35,258 bases of DNA from Candidatus Segatella papionis. GTDB lineage: Bacteria > Bacteroidota > Bacteroidia > Bacteroidales > Bacteroidaceae. The stretch lies in the NCBI GenBank assembly GCA_002297965.1, contig DBLF01000069.1, positions 10,963 to 46,220 on the forward strand, in the 5' to 3' direction. Shown in pieces: positions 1 to 8,721 of this stretch; position 1 is the first letter of the stretch; each line of letters opens with the position of its first letter. A model generated the notes under the pieces. It made no database searches, was not told the DNA's origin, and saw nothing but the letters and a program-made list of their open reading frames with translations. The position numbers were made by a program, and so were the translations under genes.

Positions 1-3000
1 GTGGACGGTGAAGTTAGGAATACCCTTCGAGTTGTCGAAGACAGGGAGGGATGACTCTGAGTTGGTTTCTGAGTCGTTTCCTGCTCTGGTGTTGCTGTTG
101 GCTTTTGTTTGTTTAGACTTGCGAGCTTTGTTCTTTTTGTTGGGTCTAGCCAACTGCTCTGTATTATCATCTACTTCCGCATCATAGACACCGTAGTCGC
201 CCTCTACATCCACGGTTACATTGGTGCTGCCCACTTGGGTGTTGGCACCATATCCACCGCCGAACACAGAGAAGTGAGGGTTCTTGTTGTCAGTGTAAGA
301 GGATTTCCATTCCTGCGTCTTGAGGAGTTCGAAAGGAGTCATACCCTTGCGTACCTCAACAGTAGCGAGGCCAGTTCCTTCGGCAGCCTTTGTCAAGGCT
401 TCTTCTTTAGCATTGACGTAGGTACCAACCTTGCAGGCAAGGTTGCCACCGCCATAGATGTTGTGAGGATTGACAAACTTCTTGTCTTTGTAGAATCGAG
501 TCTTGTCTGCTTCGATGGTTTCGCCTTCTGCGGCTTTTACATCTGCATCCCAACCATAGAATTGTCCTAGATTGTTATTGGCTGTGGCATCCCACAACTT
601 GTTCCATATCACGTTGATGGAGAAGTTGTCCTTCATCTTCCCATCGTCGTCACCACTTTGTCCACCGAAATCTTGCGCTAGGGTGACGTTTGTGTTTCCT
701 GTAATGTCGGCATAAGTGTAGAGGTCGGTAGAGAGTGCATTCCCATTGTCGTCGAAGATTCTTCCTTTTCCTCCGCCGAACACCTGTCCAGCGAGGTTGC
801 CGGCATAGATGTTGACGTAGGTGTCGCCATTTACCTGTGCAAGGTTGCCGCCTCCGTAGATGTCGCCATAAACGGAAGGGGCTTGGGCAGTGGAACCTTG
901 GAAGAAGACGCTGGTAGAACCGATGACCTTGCCCACACGTTCTGGGTGGCGGGTGTCGTTGTTAATCTTGACATCTTTGTCGGCAATGGTATTGCCATTT
1001 TCGTCTTGGTCGATACGTTTTTTTCTTCCGTTACCACCAGCGAAGATAGAGCCACGGATGTCTGCCTTGTCGCCGATGACTAAGTTGGTAGCCATGTCAT
1101 CGCCATGGTATTCCACTACCGCCATATCGCCACCGCCATAGATGTTGTCATAGAATGTTCCACCAGTGATGGTGACGAATGACTGACCGTAGAGGCGAGC
1201 CATGTCGGAGAGGGTGTTGATGGTAGAGTCATTGGCATTTAATTTTGAGTCTGCCACACCATATCCACCACCGAAGATAGGGCAGTGGAAGGTTCCGCCG
1301 CTGATGTTCAGTTTCACGTTGCCGTAGGTCTTGGCGAGGGCTTGGTAGTTTGCGGCAGTGCCACTATATGCATTGTTGTGGTAATAGTACTCTGTGCCGC
1401 GACCTGCGGCGAAGATTCCATTCTTGCAATAGAAGGTTCCGCCATTGATGGTGAGTGCGGCTACAGTTGCGCCTTTTTCTCCATATACGTTGCCACCATA
1501 TTCACTTGGTGTTCCATTTTGTGGCCACAAAGAACGGCTCATATAGCCGCTACCACCTGCATAAATTCCATCGATTGGTTCGGACGAAGCACCGAAGACG
1601 CCGCCATTGATTACAATCTGGGTGTTAGTTTTTGTAGGGTCAACATCGGTCGTGCTGTTGTCGCTCGCATTGTGGCAAGTATAGTGTACCAAATTGTTTT
1701 TAGCTGTGGAGTAAGAACCGTAATACACCGCATTCTTGTCGGCATTCCAGTATGGAATGTTTGTGTCTGTTGTATAGTTGGTATCATTACCGATACCATT
1801 CATACCACCTGCACCCGCACCGAAGATGCCACAAAGAATTTGGCTTTTCTTGCTGTTGTTTTCAGGCAGAATCTTGAAGGTACCGCCATTGATGGTAATG
1901 GTGCTATAGCCATAGAATGGGTTGTTTACCTTGGTGTCTGCATTTTGGCCACGACCCGTACTACCACCATATAGCTCTGTGACGATGACACGACCGTTGA
2001 TGTCTTCGCTCTTGTTGTTTTCTGATTTGGCTGGGTCCAGGAGAATATTGGCTCTACCCATGTAGGTGTTGGCAGGGAAATGATAGGTTGTTCCACCATC
2101 TGTAAAGGTGATGTCACGACTGTTTCCTAACGACCCGTTGACGATACGGGCTATCATACCGCTCTTCACGGTGATATCAACGTCGCCAATCATGGCACCC
2201 TCGTGGTTGCCGGCAAGTACGATACCTATGTCATAGTCGTTCTTTCTCTGTTGTCCGCTTACCATTCTTTCTTTATTATTTTCATCATTCCATTTGCGGT
2301 CGATGTCAATGTTGATGCTGCATTTGATAGGCATGTCTGGTGTTCCCATTATACCGTTATATGATTGATTATCTCCATTGAACGACTGGCGTCCACCAGC
2401 GCAGATACAAGAATAGAAACCGGACTTGATGTTGATGCTGAATCCTTCTTTGCCATGGGGCATTGCTTTCTTGAATTTCTCAATATTTGCCGTTGTGCTT
2501 AAAGGATAGAAACGTCCATCATTATTCAAACCACCGAAAATTTGGAGGGCATTGGTCACCGCACCATCTAGTGTGCCATATACTGGGGCATTATAGTTAA
2601 AACCTGTCACTTTGATACCTTCGCCCATTTCTAGGTTATGGTATTGACAGTAAATATTATTGTAAGTTTCTCCTGTACCTCTTTGGAAGGTGAGGTTCTC
2701 AAAACGAGTGTCTCCCCAAAGTGGTAGTCCCACATCGCTACCATTAATTTGGATAACTGCAGGATATTCTTCATCTTTCCATTTTCCTGTGATGGTGGTG
2801 TTGCGGAAGAGCACGGTCTCTTTTACTTCCGATGTTAGCATATTAATACCTAGGTAGTTTGTGGAGATGTTAAAACCTGTTTTTGTTTCAGCTTCCCCAC
2901 TTGTTCCCATCAGCACGATGACATTCTCGTCCCAAGAACCCTTTTCGTTGAGCTTGCTGTAAGCTTTTTGCCATGTATGTACTGCAGTGCTTGCAGTGTA

Positions 3001-4818
3001 GCCATCATTGGTGTCTATTCCTTTGTTTGGGTCTAGGAACACCACGGTGGTAACGTACAAAGTATCTTTTGACAAAACGAGATTACCACTTTGCGCTGTG
3101 ACGTGGCAATTGTATATGTCGCTAAGATGTGCATCCACAGGACGTTCAAAACTAGCAGATTTCTGACCTTCTTGTGCTTCTGTACCCTTATACCACTGGT
3201 AGTCGAAGGAGAGTCCCAGCTCTTCATTGCTTACACCTGTGTCGTTGGTAACAACGACGGTATAGGTTGTCTTGTCTGTTTTCTCACCCTTCTTAGAATT
3301 GAGCGTAGCTGATACACGGATTGGCTTGACAACTACGGTGGCTGTATGTATGATACTATCCTCGCTGACGGCATAGACATACTGCTCTGAGTTATTGCGA
3401 GGCAAAGTGAATGAAGTGCTTGCAGCCTCGTTCTTTTTCTCAAAATTCTGGTTGTCGGTGGATACCCACCAATAGAATGCATTCGATGGTGTGGTTCCGT
3501 CTTTCATCACTACGGTGAGCTCATCGCTTATGCCACGAGTTATTTTCACGCTTGTGGTAATGAACGATGCTTGGTTATTGCTGGAATAGTTCCAAGTCTC
3601 TCGATCCAAGTTCTTGTCCTTGATGAATTTGTTCATCATGCCTACGAAGTCCTTGATGAATTTGTCATACACCTTCACCGTACCAATGTTGTATGGCTGA
3701 GTTCCTGTGGCATTGTTGTCCGAGGTGTAGAAAAGGGTTTTTCTGTTGGCTTCTGGCAAGTAAGAATTTGTGTTATAACTGGTTCCATAGAACGCCATTA
3801 CGCCACCCACGTTGCATTGGGTGTTACTGGTGTTCGTTTTCACGCCCTTTCCATGAACGAAGATGTTGGTAGGGGCGATGGAATAGGAGTTATTGATTCC
3901 AAATCCACTTACGTTACCGAAACCAGCGGCTATTCTTACCATTGTCTTGCAGGTGGCATTCATCAGCATATCTACCTCGGTCTCGGCGTCGATGTTGTAA
4001 ATTCTGTAAGAGGCATTGTCGAAGTAGCCCACGATACCACCCACACGATAAGGGCAGGTGCTGGTGTAGCTCTCTTCGTTGTCGGTTACCTTGGATTTGC
4101 GGATGATGATGTTGCTGATTTCGGCGTTGCCGTTCATCTCGCCAGCCAGTACACCGAGCTTGATGACGGTAGAGCCTTTCGGGGCGAATCCCTTTTGCAT
4201 CTCCACGGTTCCGTCCTCGATAGTCAGGTCGCTGACAGATGTATATCCGCTCTCGTTGTTACCTGTACCCTTCAGTTTGGAGAACAAGCCCCATCTTGCC
4301 TGCAATCCACTCTCGTTGGTCCAGACAATATGCATATTGCTGATGGAGTGGCCATCGCCATCGAATTTTCCTTGGAAGCCAAAGTCCTTTCCAGACTTGT
4401 TGGTTGTGGTACCGATAGGCATCCACAGACCCTGGTTGAGGATGATGTTGTTGGTCAACTTGTAGTATTTGCCCGCTGTGCTTGTTCCGTTGTTCACTTC
4501 GCGAGCCAATAGGGCAAGTTCCAAGTCGCTGCTGATCTGGTATGGGTCGTCCTTCGTACCTGTACCGCCCGCATATTGCTGGGCGTAGAGGTCGATGGAA
4601 TAATACTTCTGGGTGGTGGTCTCCTCGCCGGCTCTTGTGGAGCGGGCAGCAGATAGGGTGCTATCGCCCGAAGCGACGCTATCGTTAGAGGCGATACTGT
4701 TGTTTTGTGCGTAGCTTGCATTGAAAGAGAGGAGTAGCATCAGAAGGCAGAGCAGCTTTTTGATGAAATCTTGTTTTCTGATGGTATGTTGTGAAATATG
4801 CATAGTATGTATTTTCAT
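1..4818 (-). CDS. Giant beta-helix surface protein/adhesin, last gene of the fimbrial operon (3' end beyond window)
   Basis: The frame is open from ATG at 4818 to the left edge, giving 1,606 codons with no stop. Residues about 15-37 form a signal peptide (basic KQDFIKK, a leucine-rich core, then NASYAQN). Next comes a GLUG/pectate-lyase-like section (GTGTKDDPYQI near residue 77), an Ig-like stretch near 400-580, then from about 590 (FLDPNKGIDTNDGYT) a long right-handed beta-helix type region. That region repeats pairs of turns of the type TINGGTF ... IYGGG (for example VTITGGTF/NIYGGGD, LNISGGTF/PIFGGGYG, VFGGGKG, VFGGGYG). It starts 22 bp after the stop of a fimbrillin gene, so it is co-transcribed. 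The family is not certain; by inference it is a secreted or surface adhesin associated with the fimbriae. ATG at 4803 is a possible alternative start. A Lys/Arg-rich low-complexity linker (KKNKARKSKQ) lies close to the visible end. Confidence 0.85.
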   Translation of the reverse strand, partial: MKIHTMHISQHTIRKQDFIKKLLCLLMLLLSFNASYAQNNSIASNDSVASGDSTLSAARSTRAGEETTTQKYYSIDLYAQQYAGGTGTKDDPYQISSDLELALLAREVNNGTSTAGKYYKLTNNIILNQGLWMPIGTTTNKSGKDFGFQGKFDGDGHSISNMHIVWTNESGLQARWGLFSKLKGTGNNESGYTSVSDLTIEDGTVEMQKGFAPKGSTVIKLGVLAGEMNGNAEISNIIIRKSKVTDNEESYTSTCPYRVGGIVGYFDNASYRIYNIDAETEVDMLMNATCKTMVRIAAGFGNVSGFGINNSYSIAPTNIFVHGKGVKTNTSNTQCNVGGVMAFYGTSYNTNSYLPEANRKTLFYTSDNNATGTQPYNIGTVKVYDKFIKDFVGMMNKFIKDKNLDRETWNYSSNNQASFITTSVKITRGISDELTVVMKDGTTPSNAFYWWVSTDNQNFEKKNEAASTSFTLPRNNSEQYVYAVSEDSIIHTATVVVKPIRVSATLNSKKGEKTDKTTYTVVVTNDTGVSNEELGLSFDYQWYKGTEAQEGQKSASFERPVDAHLSDIYNCHVTAQSGNLVLSKDTLYVTTVVFLDPNKGIDTNDGYTASTAVHTWQKAYSKLNEKGSWDENVIVLMGTSGEAETKTGFNISTNYLGINMLTSEVKETVLFRNTTITGKWKDEEYPAVIQINGSDVGLPLWGDTRFENLTFQRGTGETYNNIYCQYHNLEMGEGIKVTGFNYNAPVYGTLDGAVTNALQIFGGLNNDGRFYPLSTTANIEKFKKAMPHGKEGFSINIKSGFYSCICAGGRQSFNGDNQSYNGIMGTPDMPIKCSINIDIDRKWNDENNKERMVSGQQRKNDYDIGIVLAGNHEGAMIGDVDITVKSGMIARIVNGSLGNSRDITFTDGGTTYHFPANTYMGRANILLDPAKSENNKSEDINGRVIVTELYGGSTGRGQNADTKVNNPFYGYSTITINGGTFKILPENNSKKSQILCGIFGAGAGGMNGIGNDTNYTTDTNIPYWNADKNAVYYGSYSTAKNNLVHYTCHNASDNSTTDVDPTKTNTQIVINGGVFGASSEPIDGIYAGGSGYMSRSLWPQNGTPSEYGGNVYGEKGATVAALTINGGTFYCKNGIFAAGRGTEYYYHNNAYSGTAANYQALAKTYGNVKLNISGGTFHCPIFGGGYGVADSKLNANDSTINTLSDMARLYGQSFVTITGGTFYDNIYGGGDMAVVEYHGDDMATNLVIGDKADIRGSIFAGGNGRKKRIDQDENGNTIADKDVKINNDTRHPERVGKVIGSTSVFFQGSTAQAPSVYGDIYGGGNLAQVNGDTYVNIYAGNLAGQVFGGGKGRIFDDNGNALSTDLYTYADITGNTNVTLAQDFGGQSGDDDGKMKDNFSINVIWNKLWDATANNNLGQFYGWDADVKAAEGETIEADKTRFYKDKKFVNPHNIYGGGNLACKVGTYVNAKEEALTKAAEGTGLATVEVRKGMTPFELLKTQEWKSSYTDNKNPHFSVFGGGYGANTQVGSTNVTVDVEGDYGVYDAEVDDNTEQLARPNKKNKARKSKQTKANSNTRAGNDSETNSESSLPVFDNSKGIPNFTVH

Positions 4819-4840
4819 TGCTTAATGGTGTTTCTATGAT

Positions 4841-5902
4841 TTATTCTACGAGTAAGTGTCCTGTGTAGGCATCCTGGTCGCTGAGCACGTAGAGATAGCG
4901 TGGCTGGATGAGGATGCGGATGGGGAAAATCGTTGCCGTCTGGGTAGTGACGAGCTCATTGAAGTTTGTCTTGTTGATATCAATGGTAGAGGTTACATCC
5001 TTTCGGGTTGTCACCGTCTTGCCGTCTTGGTCGAGAAATTCCACATCGTAGGTTGCCGTGAGGGTAGGCGAGAACTTCGAGTCGGGAATGGTGTAGAAGG
5101 TTTCTCCCCATTGCGTATAATCGTTAGCCTTAATAACGGTCTCTTGATTGGAGAGTTGGAAGTTATTGAATGTTTTCCGCTGAATATCTTTCCAATCTAT
5201 GCTGCCTGCCGTCCAACTCTTGCTGCTGGTGTCGTAAGTGTAGGAGCGAGCGATGGTGCATCCTGTAGCTAGCTCGCCCGAAAGTGTGACGTTCTTGAGG
5301 CGGAATTGTCGGATGGCCCCCATCTTGGTATCGAGCTTGAAGAGGAGTTTATAGCCCGTGAGCGTTTGGTCGAATTGTAATCTTACGACACGGTCGAAGG
5401 TAAACTCCTTGCCTTCGGCATCCGTTCCTTCCTTGTGCTCGGGAAGGGCGCAGATAAGTGGGGCATTCTTCACATCGTAGATGAGAGGGGCATCATTCAT
5501 AGTGAATGGAAAGGAGAGGGTCTTGTCACTACTTGATAGTTCTACCTTTGCTCCTTCAATCTTTGGCATGTAAGCGAAGAAGTCGAAACTTTTTGTACTG
5601 ATGTAATCGTCCCATTTCTTGGCTGGGTTCGTTTCCCAACTGCCTGTGGTGGTATTGTAGCTAGCCTTCTCGTTTCCAGTTTGAAATATGGTAGTTTCAA
5701 ACACCCCCATATTGCCTGGATGCTTGGTTGAGTCGTAGTTCTCATAATTGTTGCTACGGCTGATGGTCTTCTCTGTGCTTGCTGAGAAGGTGATGTAGCC
5801 ATAGCTGTCGGCATGCTGTATCGGCATGTTGCTGCTCTCGCAAGCCGTGAGGGTTGCGAGGACTGTTAATAGGGGAATGTATCTGAAATGATTCATATTC
5901 AT
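4841..5902 (-). CDS. Fimbrillin-like lipoprotein C
   Basis: 353 residues. The N-terminus has a lipoprotein signal ending in a lipobox (TLTAC, Cys at about residue 21), followed by a fimbrillin-family beginning (YGYITFSASTEKTISRSN) in which a short acidic/Ser-rich stretch leads to the first strand. The remainder is beta-rich with an Ile/Thr-rich C-terminus (DAYTGHLLVE). In the Mfa/Fim systems such lipoproteins are exported, cleaved at a conserved Arg by a gingipain-like protease and polymerised by strand exchange; ISRS is a candidate cleavage region, by inference. The gene sits between fimbrillin B and the giant adhesin and shares their strand. ATG at 5896 (third residue) is an equally good start. 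It could be a minor or tip subunit rather than the main stalk. Confidence 0.75.
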   Translation of the reverse strand: MNMNHFRYIPLLTVLATLTACESSNMPIQHADSYGYITFSASTEKTISRSNNYENYDSTKHPGNMGVFETTIFQTGNEKASYNTTTGSWETNPAKKWDDYISTKSFDFFAYMPKIEGAKVELSSSDKTLSFPFTMNDAPLIYDVKNAPLICALPEHKEGTDAEGKEFTFDRVVRLQFDQTLTGYKLLFKLDTKMGAIRQFRLKNVTLSGELATGCTIARSYTYDTSSKSWTAGSIDWKDIQRKTFNNFQLSNQETVIKANDYTQWGETFYTIPDSKFSPTLTATYDVEFLDQDGKTVTTRKDVTSTIDINKTNFNELVTTQTATIFPIRILIQPRYLYVLSDQDAYTGHLLVE

Positions 5903-6040
5903 TGTTGTTTCGCCTTATTTTTATTGCTTGTTTTTTTTGTTATTATTATACGTGCGCATCATACACGTGTGCGCACGCGCGTTAAAAAAAACAGGTGCGA
6001 GGAATAGCACCCAAACAGGGGGCGAGTCCAATGGGTGGAC
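5903..6040. other. Intergenic region with alternating purine-pyrimidine tract and hairpins
   Basis: 138 bp between fimbrillin B and C. Positions 5947-5982 alternate pyrimidine and purine with a single phase break at 5959/5960. Inside it CGTGCGCA (5951-5958) and TGCGCACG (5970-5977) form an 8-bp inverted repeat with an 11-nt loop. Two further small stems, GGTGC/GCACC (5994-6011) and GTCCA/TGGAC (6026-6040), lie just after the fimbrillin B stop. No U-run follows on the minus strand, so it does not look like a standard intrinsic terminator; it may be an attenuating or mRNA-stabilising hairpin. Confidence 0.6.
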
Positions 6041-7318
6041 TTACCAACCTGCGGTTCCGCTACCTTTGTTGTCGATGTCTTTGCCTGGCTTCCATACCTC
6101 CACCTCTAGGTCATCGAAGGTGATGTCATCGCCAGCCTCCGTAATCTTAAAGATATAGGTATATTGGTAGCCTGCCTTCCACTGCATATAATCTGCAGGG
6201 ATGGTGGCGGAGGAATGTTTGCCATTGATAGTGGCGTTGATAGTATAGGTACTTGGCTTGTCGTCATCGTTGGTGCTGAGACCTAGAGGCGGCAAGTAAT
6301 ACCATTTGTGGTATTTGTTTATGTCGTTGATTATGTGAATCTTATCGTTTTCTTCCTCATAAGGGGTGTCGAGAACTAGGCTACCCTTGGCATCTGCATC
6401 GCTCGATGTAGTCCAAGCAAGGGTAGGGGGATAACTCTGGGTAGTTTCATTAGCCTGTGGCGTTCCTGTAAGGGAATAGGTGGCTGTGATGGTTCCTTTT
6501 TTAGGAAATATCTTTGTTTCTGGATTTGTCTTTGTTTCTGAGTTATCCACGAGACGACTGTCTCGGAACTGAATGTCATGGATGGTTATCTTCTTGATAT
6601 TGTCGGGATAACTGAACTTGAAACGCACCTTGGCGATAACTGGGGCGAAGGTGAGCTTTACCGTACTTCCATATTTGTTTTCTGTATTGGTGTTGTCAGA
6701 GTACCAAAGGTCGCTGACGTATGGGGTAGTTGTATCGGTTGCGTTTTCTGTGTAAGTATAGGGGATGGAGAATGCCAACTGTGGGTTGCCATCGGTCGAT
6801 GTGATTTTCGAGCTTGTGATACTGGCATCTGCTGGGGCGTATGCGAAGAAGCGATAATCGGAGGCTGAATAGTCCCAGTATTTGATGGTTTGGGTTATGG
6901 CTAATTGGGTGTTGTTGATCCCCACGTATTCCCAAGTGGTTGTATTAGAAGCGCTTCCTCCTGCTGTGCTTCCTTCCGTGCTTTTGTCCGAGTTCCCTGC
7001 TGTGCTTCCTTCCGAGTTCCCGGTTGTGTTCTCTTTGTATATTACATTGTAGCCATCCATTACCGTTTGCGAGGTAGAATTGGTGGTCTTATAGCCCCAA
7101 GCTCGGAAGGACTTGAAGAGTGTTTCTAGTCCTTTCGAGTCTGTTGCTCTAGAGGTTGGCGCCTCCTGCCAGGCCCCGCTGTTACCTCCGAATCCGATGC
7201 TTTTGAGGTCAGGGGTCGGGGTTGGTGGGTCTGGAATGCTAGGGTCGTCCTGCCCTGAGCCAGAGCAAGCGACGAGGCATAGAGCCATAAGGGGTATGGT
7301 CAAGAAGCGAATGTTCAT
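6041..7318 (-). CDS. Fimbrillin-like lipoprotein B
   Basis: 425 residues from ATG at 7318. A longer frame opens at 7390, but that extra N-terminus is charged and overlaps a decayed ATPase remnant, whereas MNIRFLTIPLMALCLVAC is an excellent lipoprotein signal. After the lipobox Cys there is a Pro-rich linker (PSIPDPPTPTPD), then SIGFGGNSGAW, a Mfa-like_1/fimbrillin opening, and a Ser/Thr/Gly-rich low-complexity tract (about residues 97-125, GNSEGSTAGNS) typical of a variable surface loop. The C-terminal part (YQYTYIFKITEAGDDITFDDLEVEVWKPG) is the characteristic fimbrillin ending and closely resembles the matching part of fimbrillin A. It follows the broken ATPase gene and precedes fimbrillin C; it is presumably a structural or accessory fimbrial subunit on the cell surface. 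Confidence 0.85.
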   Translation of the reverse strand: MNIRFLTIPLMALCLVACSGSGQDDPSIPDPPTPTPDLKSIGFGGNSGAWQEAPTSRATDSKGLETLFKSFRAWGYKTTNSTSQTVMDGYNVIYKENTTGNSEGSTAGNSDKSTEGSTAGGSASNTTTWEYVGINNTQLAITQTIKYWDYSASDYRFFAYAPADASITSSKITSTDGNPQLAFSIPYTYTENATDTTTPYVSDLWYSDNTNTENKYGSTVKLTFAPVIAKVRFKFSYPDNIKKITIHDIQFRDSRLVDNSETKTNPETKIFPKKGTITATYSLTGTPQANETTQSYPPTLAWTTSSDADAKGSLVLDTPYEEENDKIHIINDINKYHKWYYLPPLGLSTNDDDKPSTYTINATINGKHSSATIPADYMQWKAGYQYTYIFKITEAGDDITFDDLEVEVWKPGKDIDNKGSGTAGW

Positions 7319-7337
7319 GATTTCTGAATGTTTTATT

Positions 7338-7442
7338 TTATTTTTTCTCTTTCCAATCTTCGATGGTTCCTTTGTTTGCAGCATAGTCATCCACTTCCAA
7401 TGCTACTTGATAATCTCCTTCATATTTTTCAGTTCCCATCCT
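7338..7442 (-). pseudogene. C-terminal remnant of an AAA-ATPase/PD-(D/E)XK gene
   Basis: Immediately after the TGA at 7443-7445, the same reading frame stays open for 34 codons and ends at TAA 7338-7340. It finishes in KGTIEDWKEKK, which matches the end of the neighbouring intact ATPase (KGTIEDWKEKSNQNS). The nucleotide match is a 31-bp exact repeat (7343-7373 and 8739-8769). The rest of the nuclease domain is absent. I read it as the scar of an internal deletion plus a stop codon, in continuity with the truncated gene upstream. Confidence 0.7.
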
Positions 7443-8702
7443 TCAAACTGCATGATAATATAGTTCGCGCACATTATTGTTCGGGATGCCCAGGATGAGC
7501 TGGTCGCCAAAGGTTCCCTTGATGGTGAGCATACCATAATAGAATAGGAGGCTGACGAATATCTCTGGGTCAGTCAATGCCTTGGCAGGGAACGACTCCA
7601 TGACATTGCCGTGGATTTCACCCTTCTCAGCGATGGTCTTGATGATGCCCTTGCGGTCGCCGTCCAGTTGGTCGAGCTTGAGCAGGTTCTCCATCTTGCC
7701 ATAGTCGGTCTTCGTGTTCGGATCGATCATCTCTCTAGGAGGCTCTCCATCGTTTATGTAATTCCGAAGGTAGTAGATGACCATGTCGCAGTTGAACACT
7801 TTGCTCTGTTTTTTCAGGGCAGACCTGGAGAAGCAATAGTTGTCGTACCATGGCTTCATATCGTTGATCATCCACTCCACGTCGCTGTCGGCAGGCAAGT
7901 AGCCCACTTCCTTGTAATAGGTGAACATCTCCCGTACTTCTTCCTGGGAGAAGCCCAGCATCTGGTTGAACTTGTAGTTGGTAGAGATGCTCCAACCGAT
8001 GTTGAAACCACTTGTCACATCATCTAGCGTCACAGGACTCACTCCCGTCATGAAGATGCGAGAGAAGTTGCCCTTGAACTTCTTGAACACGTCACGGTAG
8101 AATCCGTTGGCATGGGTGATGGCGTGATACACCTCCTCGCCATGCACATTGAGTATCGTGTTGGTAAAGTTGTCATACTCGTCGATAATGAGGTAGAGGG
8201 AGAGGTCGTTCTTTGAGGTCTCATCGTTAATGAGCGTCAATTTCTCCGTGGCATCCTTTGCGTCATGCACCTTTTTGATGAAATCAGGTGAATACTTGTC
8301 TTTGTAAATATCCACAAAGCTATCAAGTTTGACTCCGCAATACATATCGAAATTCTTCTCCAGGCTGTCGATGTCACCTCCCACCTGCGAGAAGTCGAGA
8401 TATAGTATCTGAAACTTTCCTTGCAAGTCGGTAGGGTGCTGACCTATCCACAGGTTGCCAAACAACTCCTGGAATCTTTCGGGAGTCGTCTTGCAATCGT
8501 AGTATGCTCGGAGCATGTTGATGAAGAGGCTCTTTCCGAAACGACGAGGGCGGATGAAGAACAGATTGTCTGCCTGATCCTCCAAGTCTGGTAAGAACTT
8601 CGTTTTATCGACGTAATAGAGATTTCGAGTGATTACACTTGAGAAATCAGAAACGCCGTAGGGGATTCCTTTTATCTGTTTTTTTCTATCTCTTATAGCC
8701 AT
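7443..8702 (-). CDS. AAA-ATPase-like protein (PF09820 type), C-terminally truncated
   Basis: 419 residues. It opens with the family's usual VGIQ-equivalent motif (IKGIPYGVSDFSSVI) and YYVDKTKFL, then a Walker A-like RPRRFGKSLF and an acidic Walker B-like LYLIIDEYDNF. A sensor-like segment (RIFMTGVSPVTLDD) and a YDNYCFS motif (the counterpart of YDGYHFS) follow. The protein stops right after IPNNNVRELYYHAV, where intact relatives continue for about 150 residues into a PD-(D/E)XK nuclease-like domain (PF08011); that domain is missing. The protein is much shorter than its 530-residue neighbours and about 37% of the ancestral C-terminus is replaced by a 34-codon scar. It lies 19 bp downstream of the intact ATPase and probably shares its transcript. 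The function of this family is unknown; it is abundant and multi-copy in Bacteroidales. Confidence 0.85.
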   Translation of the reverse strand: MAIRDRKKQIKGIPYGVSDFSSVITRNLYYVDKTKFLPDLEDQADNLFFIRPRRFGKSLFINMLRAYYDCKTTPERFQELFGNLWIGQHPTDLQGKFQILYLDFSQVGGDIDSLEKNFDMYCGVKLDSFVDIYKDKYSPDFIKKVHDAKDATEKLTLINDETSKNDLSLYLIIDEYDNFTNTILNVHGEEVYHAITHANGFYRDVFKKFKGNFSRIFMTGVSPVTLDDVTSGFNIGWSISTNYKFNQMLGFSQEEVREMFTYYKEVGYLPADSDVEWMINDMKPWYDNYCFSRSALKKQSKVFNCDMVIYYLRNYINDGEPPREMIDPNTKTDYGKMENLLKLDQLDGDRKGIIKTIAEKGEIHGNVMESFPAKALTDPEIFVSLLFYYGMLTIKGTFGDQLILGIPNNNVRELYYHAV

Positions 8703-8721
8703 GGTCTATTCCTTTTTTTGT

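Noticed and set aside
3571..4512. 313-residue plus-strand frame
   Set aside because: Antisense to the long, signal-peptide-bearing adhesin frame; composition is a shadow (Val/Gly/His-rich) with no recognisable domain.
7319..7390. Upstream start of fimbrillin B at 7390
   Set aside because: The extra 24 residues are charged and overlap the ATPase remnant in another frame; the lipoprotein signal starts at 7318.
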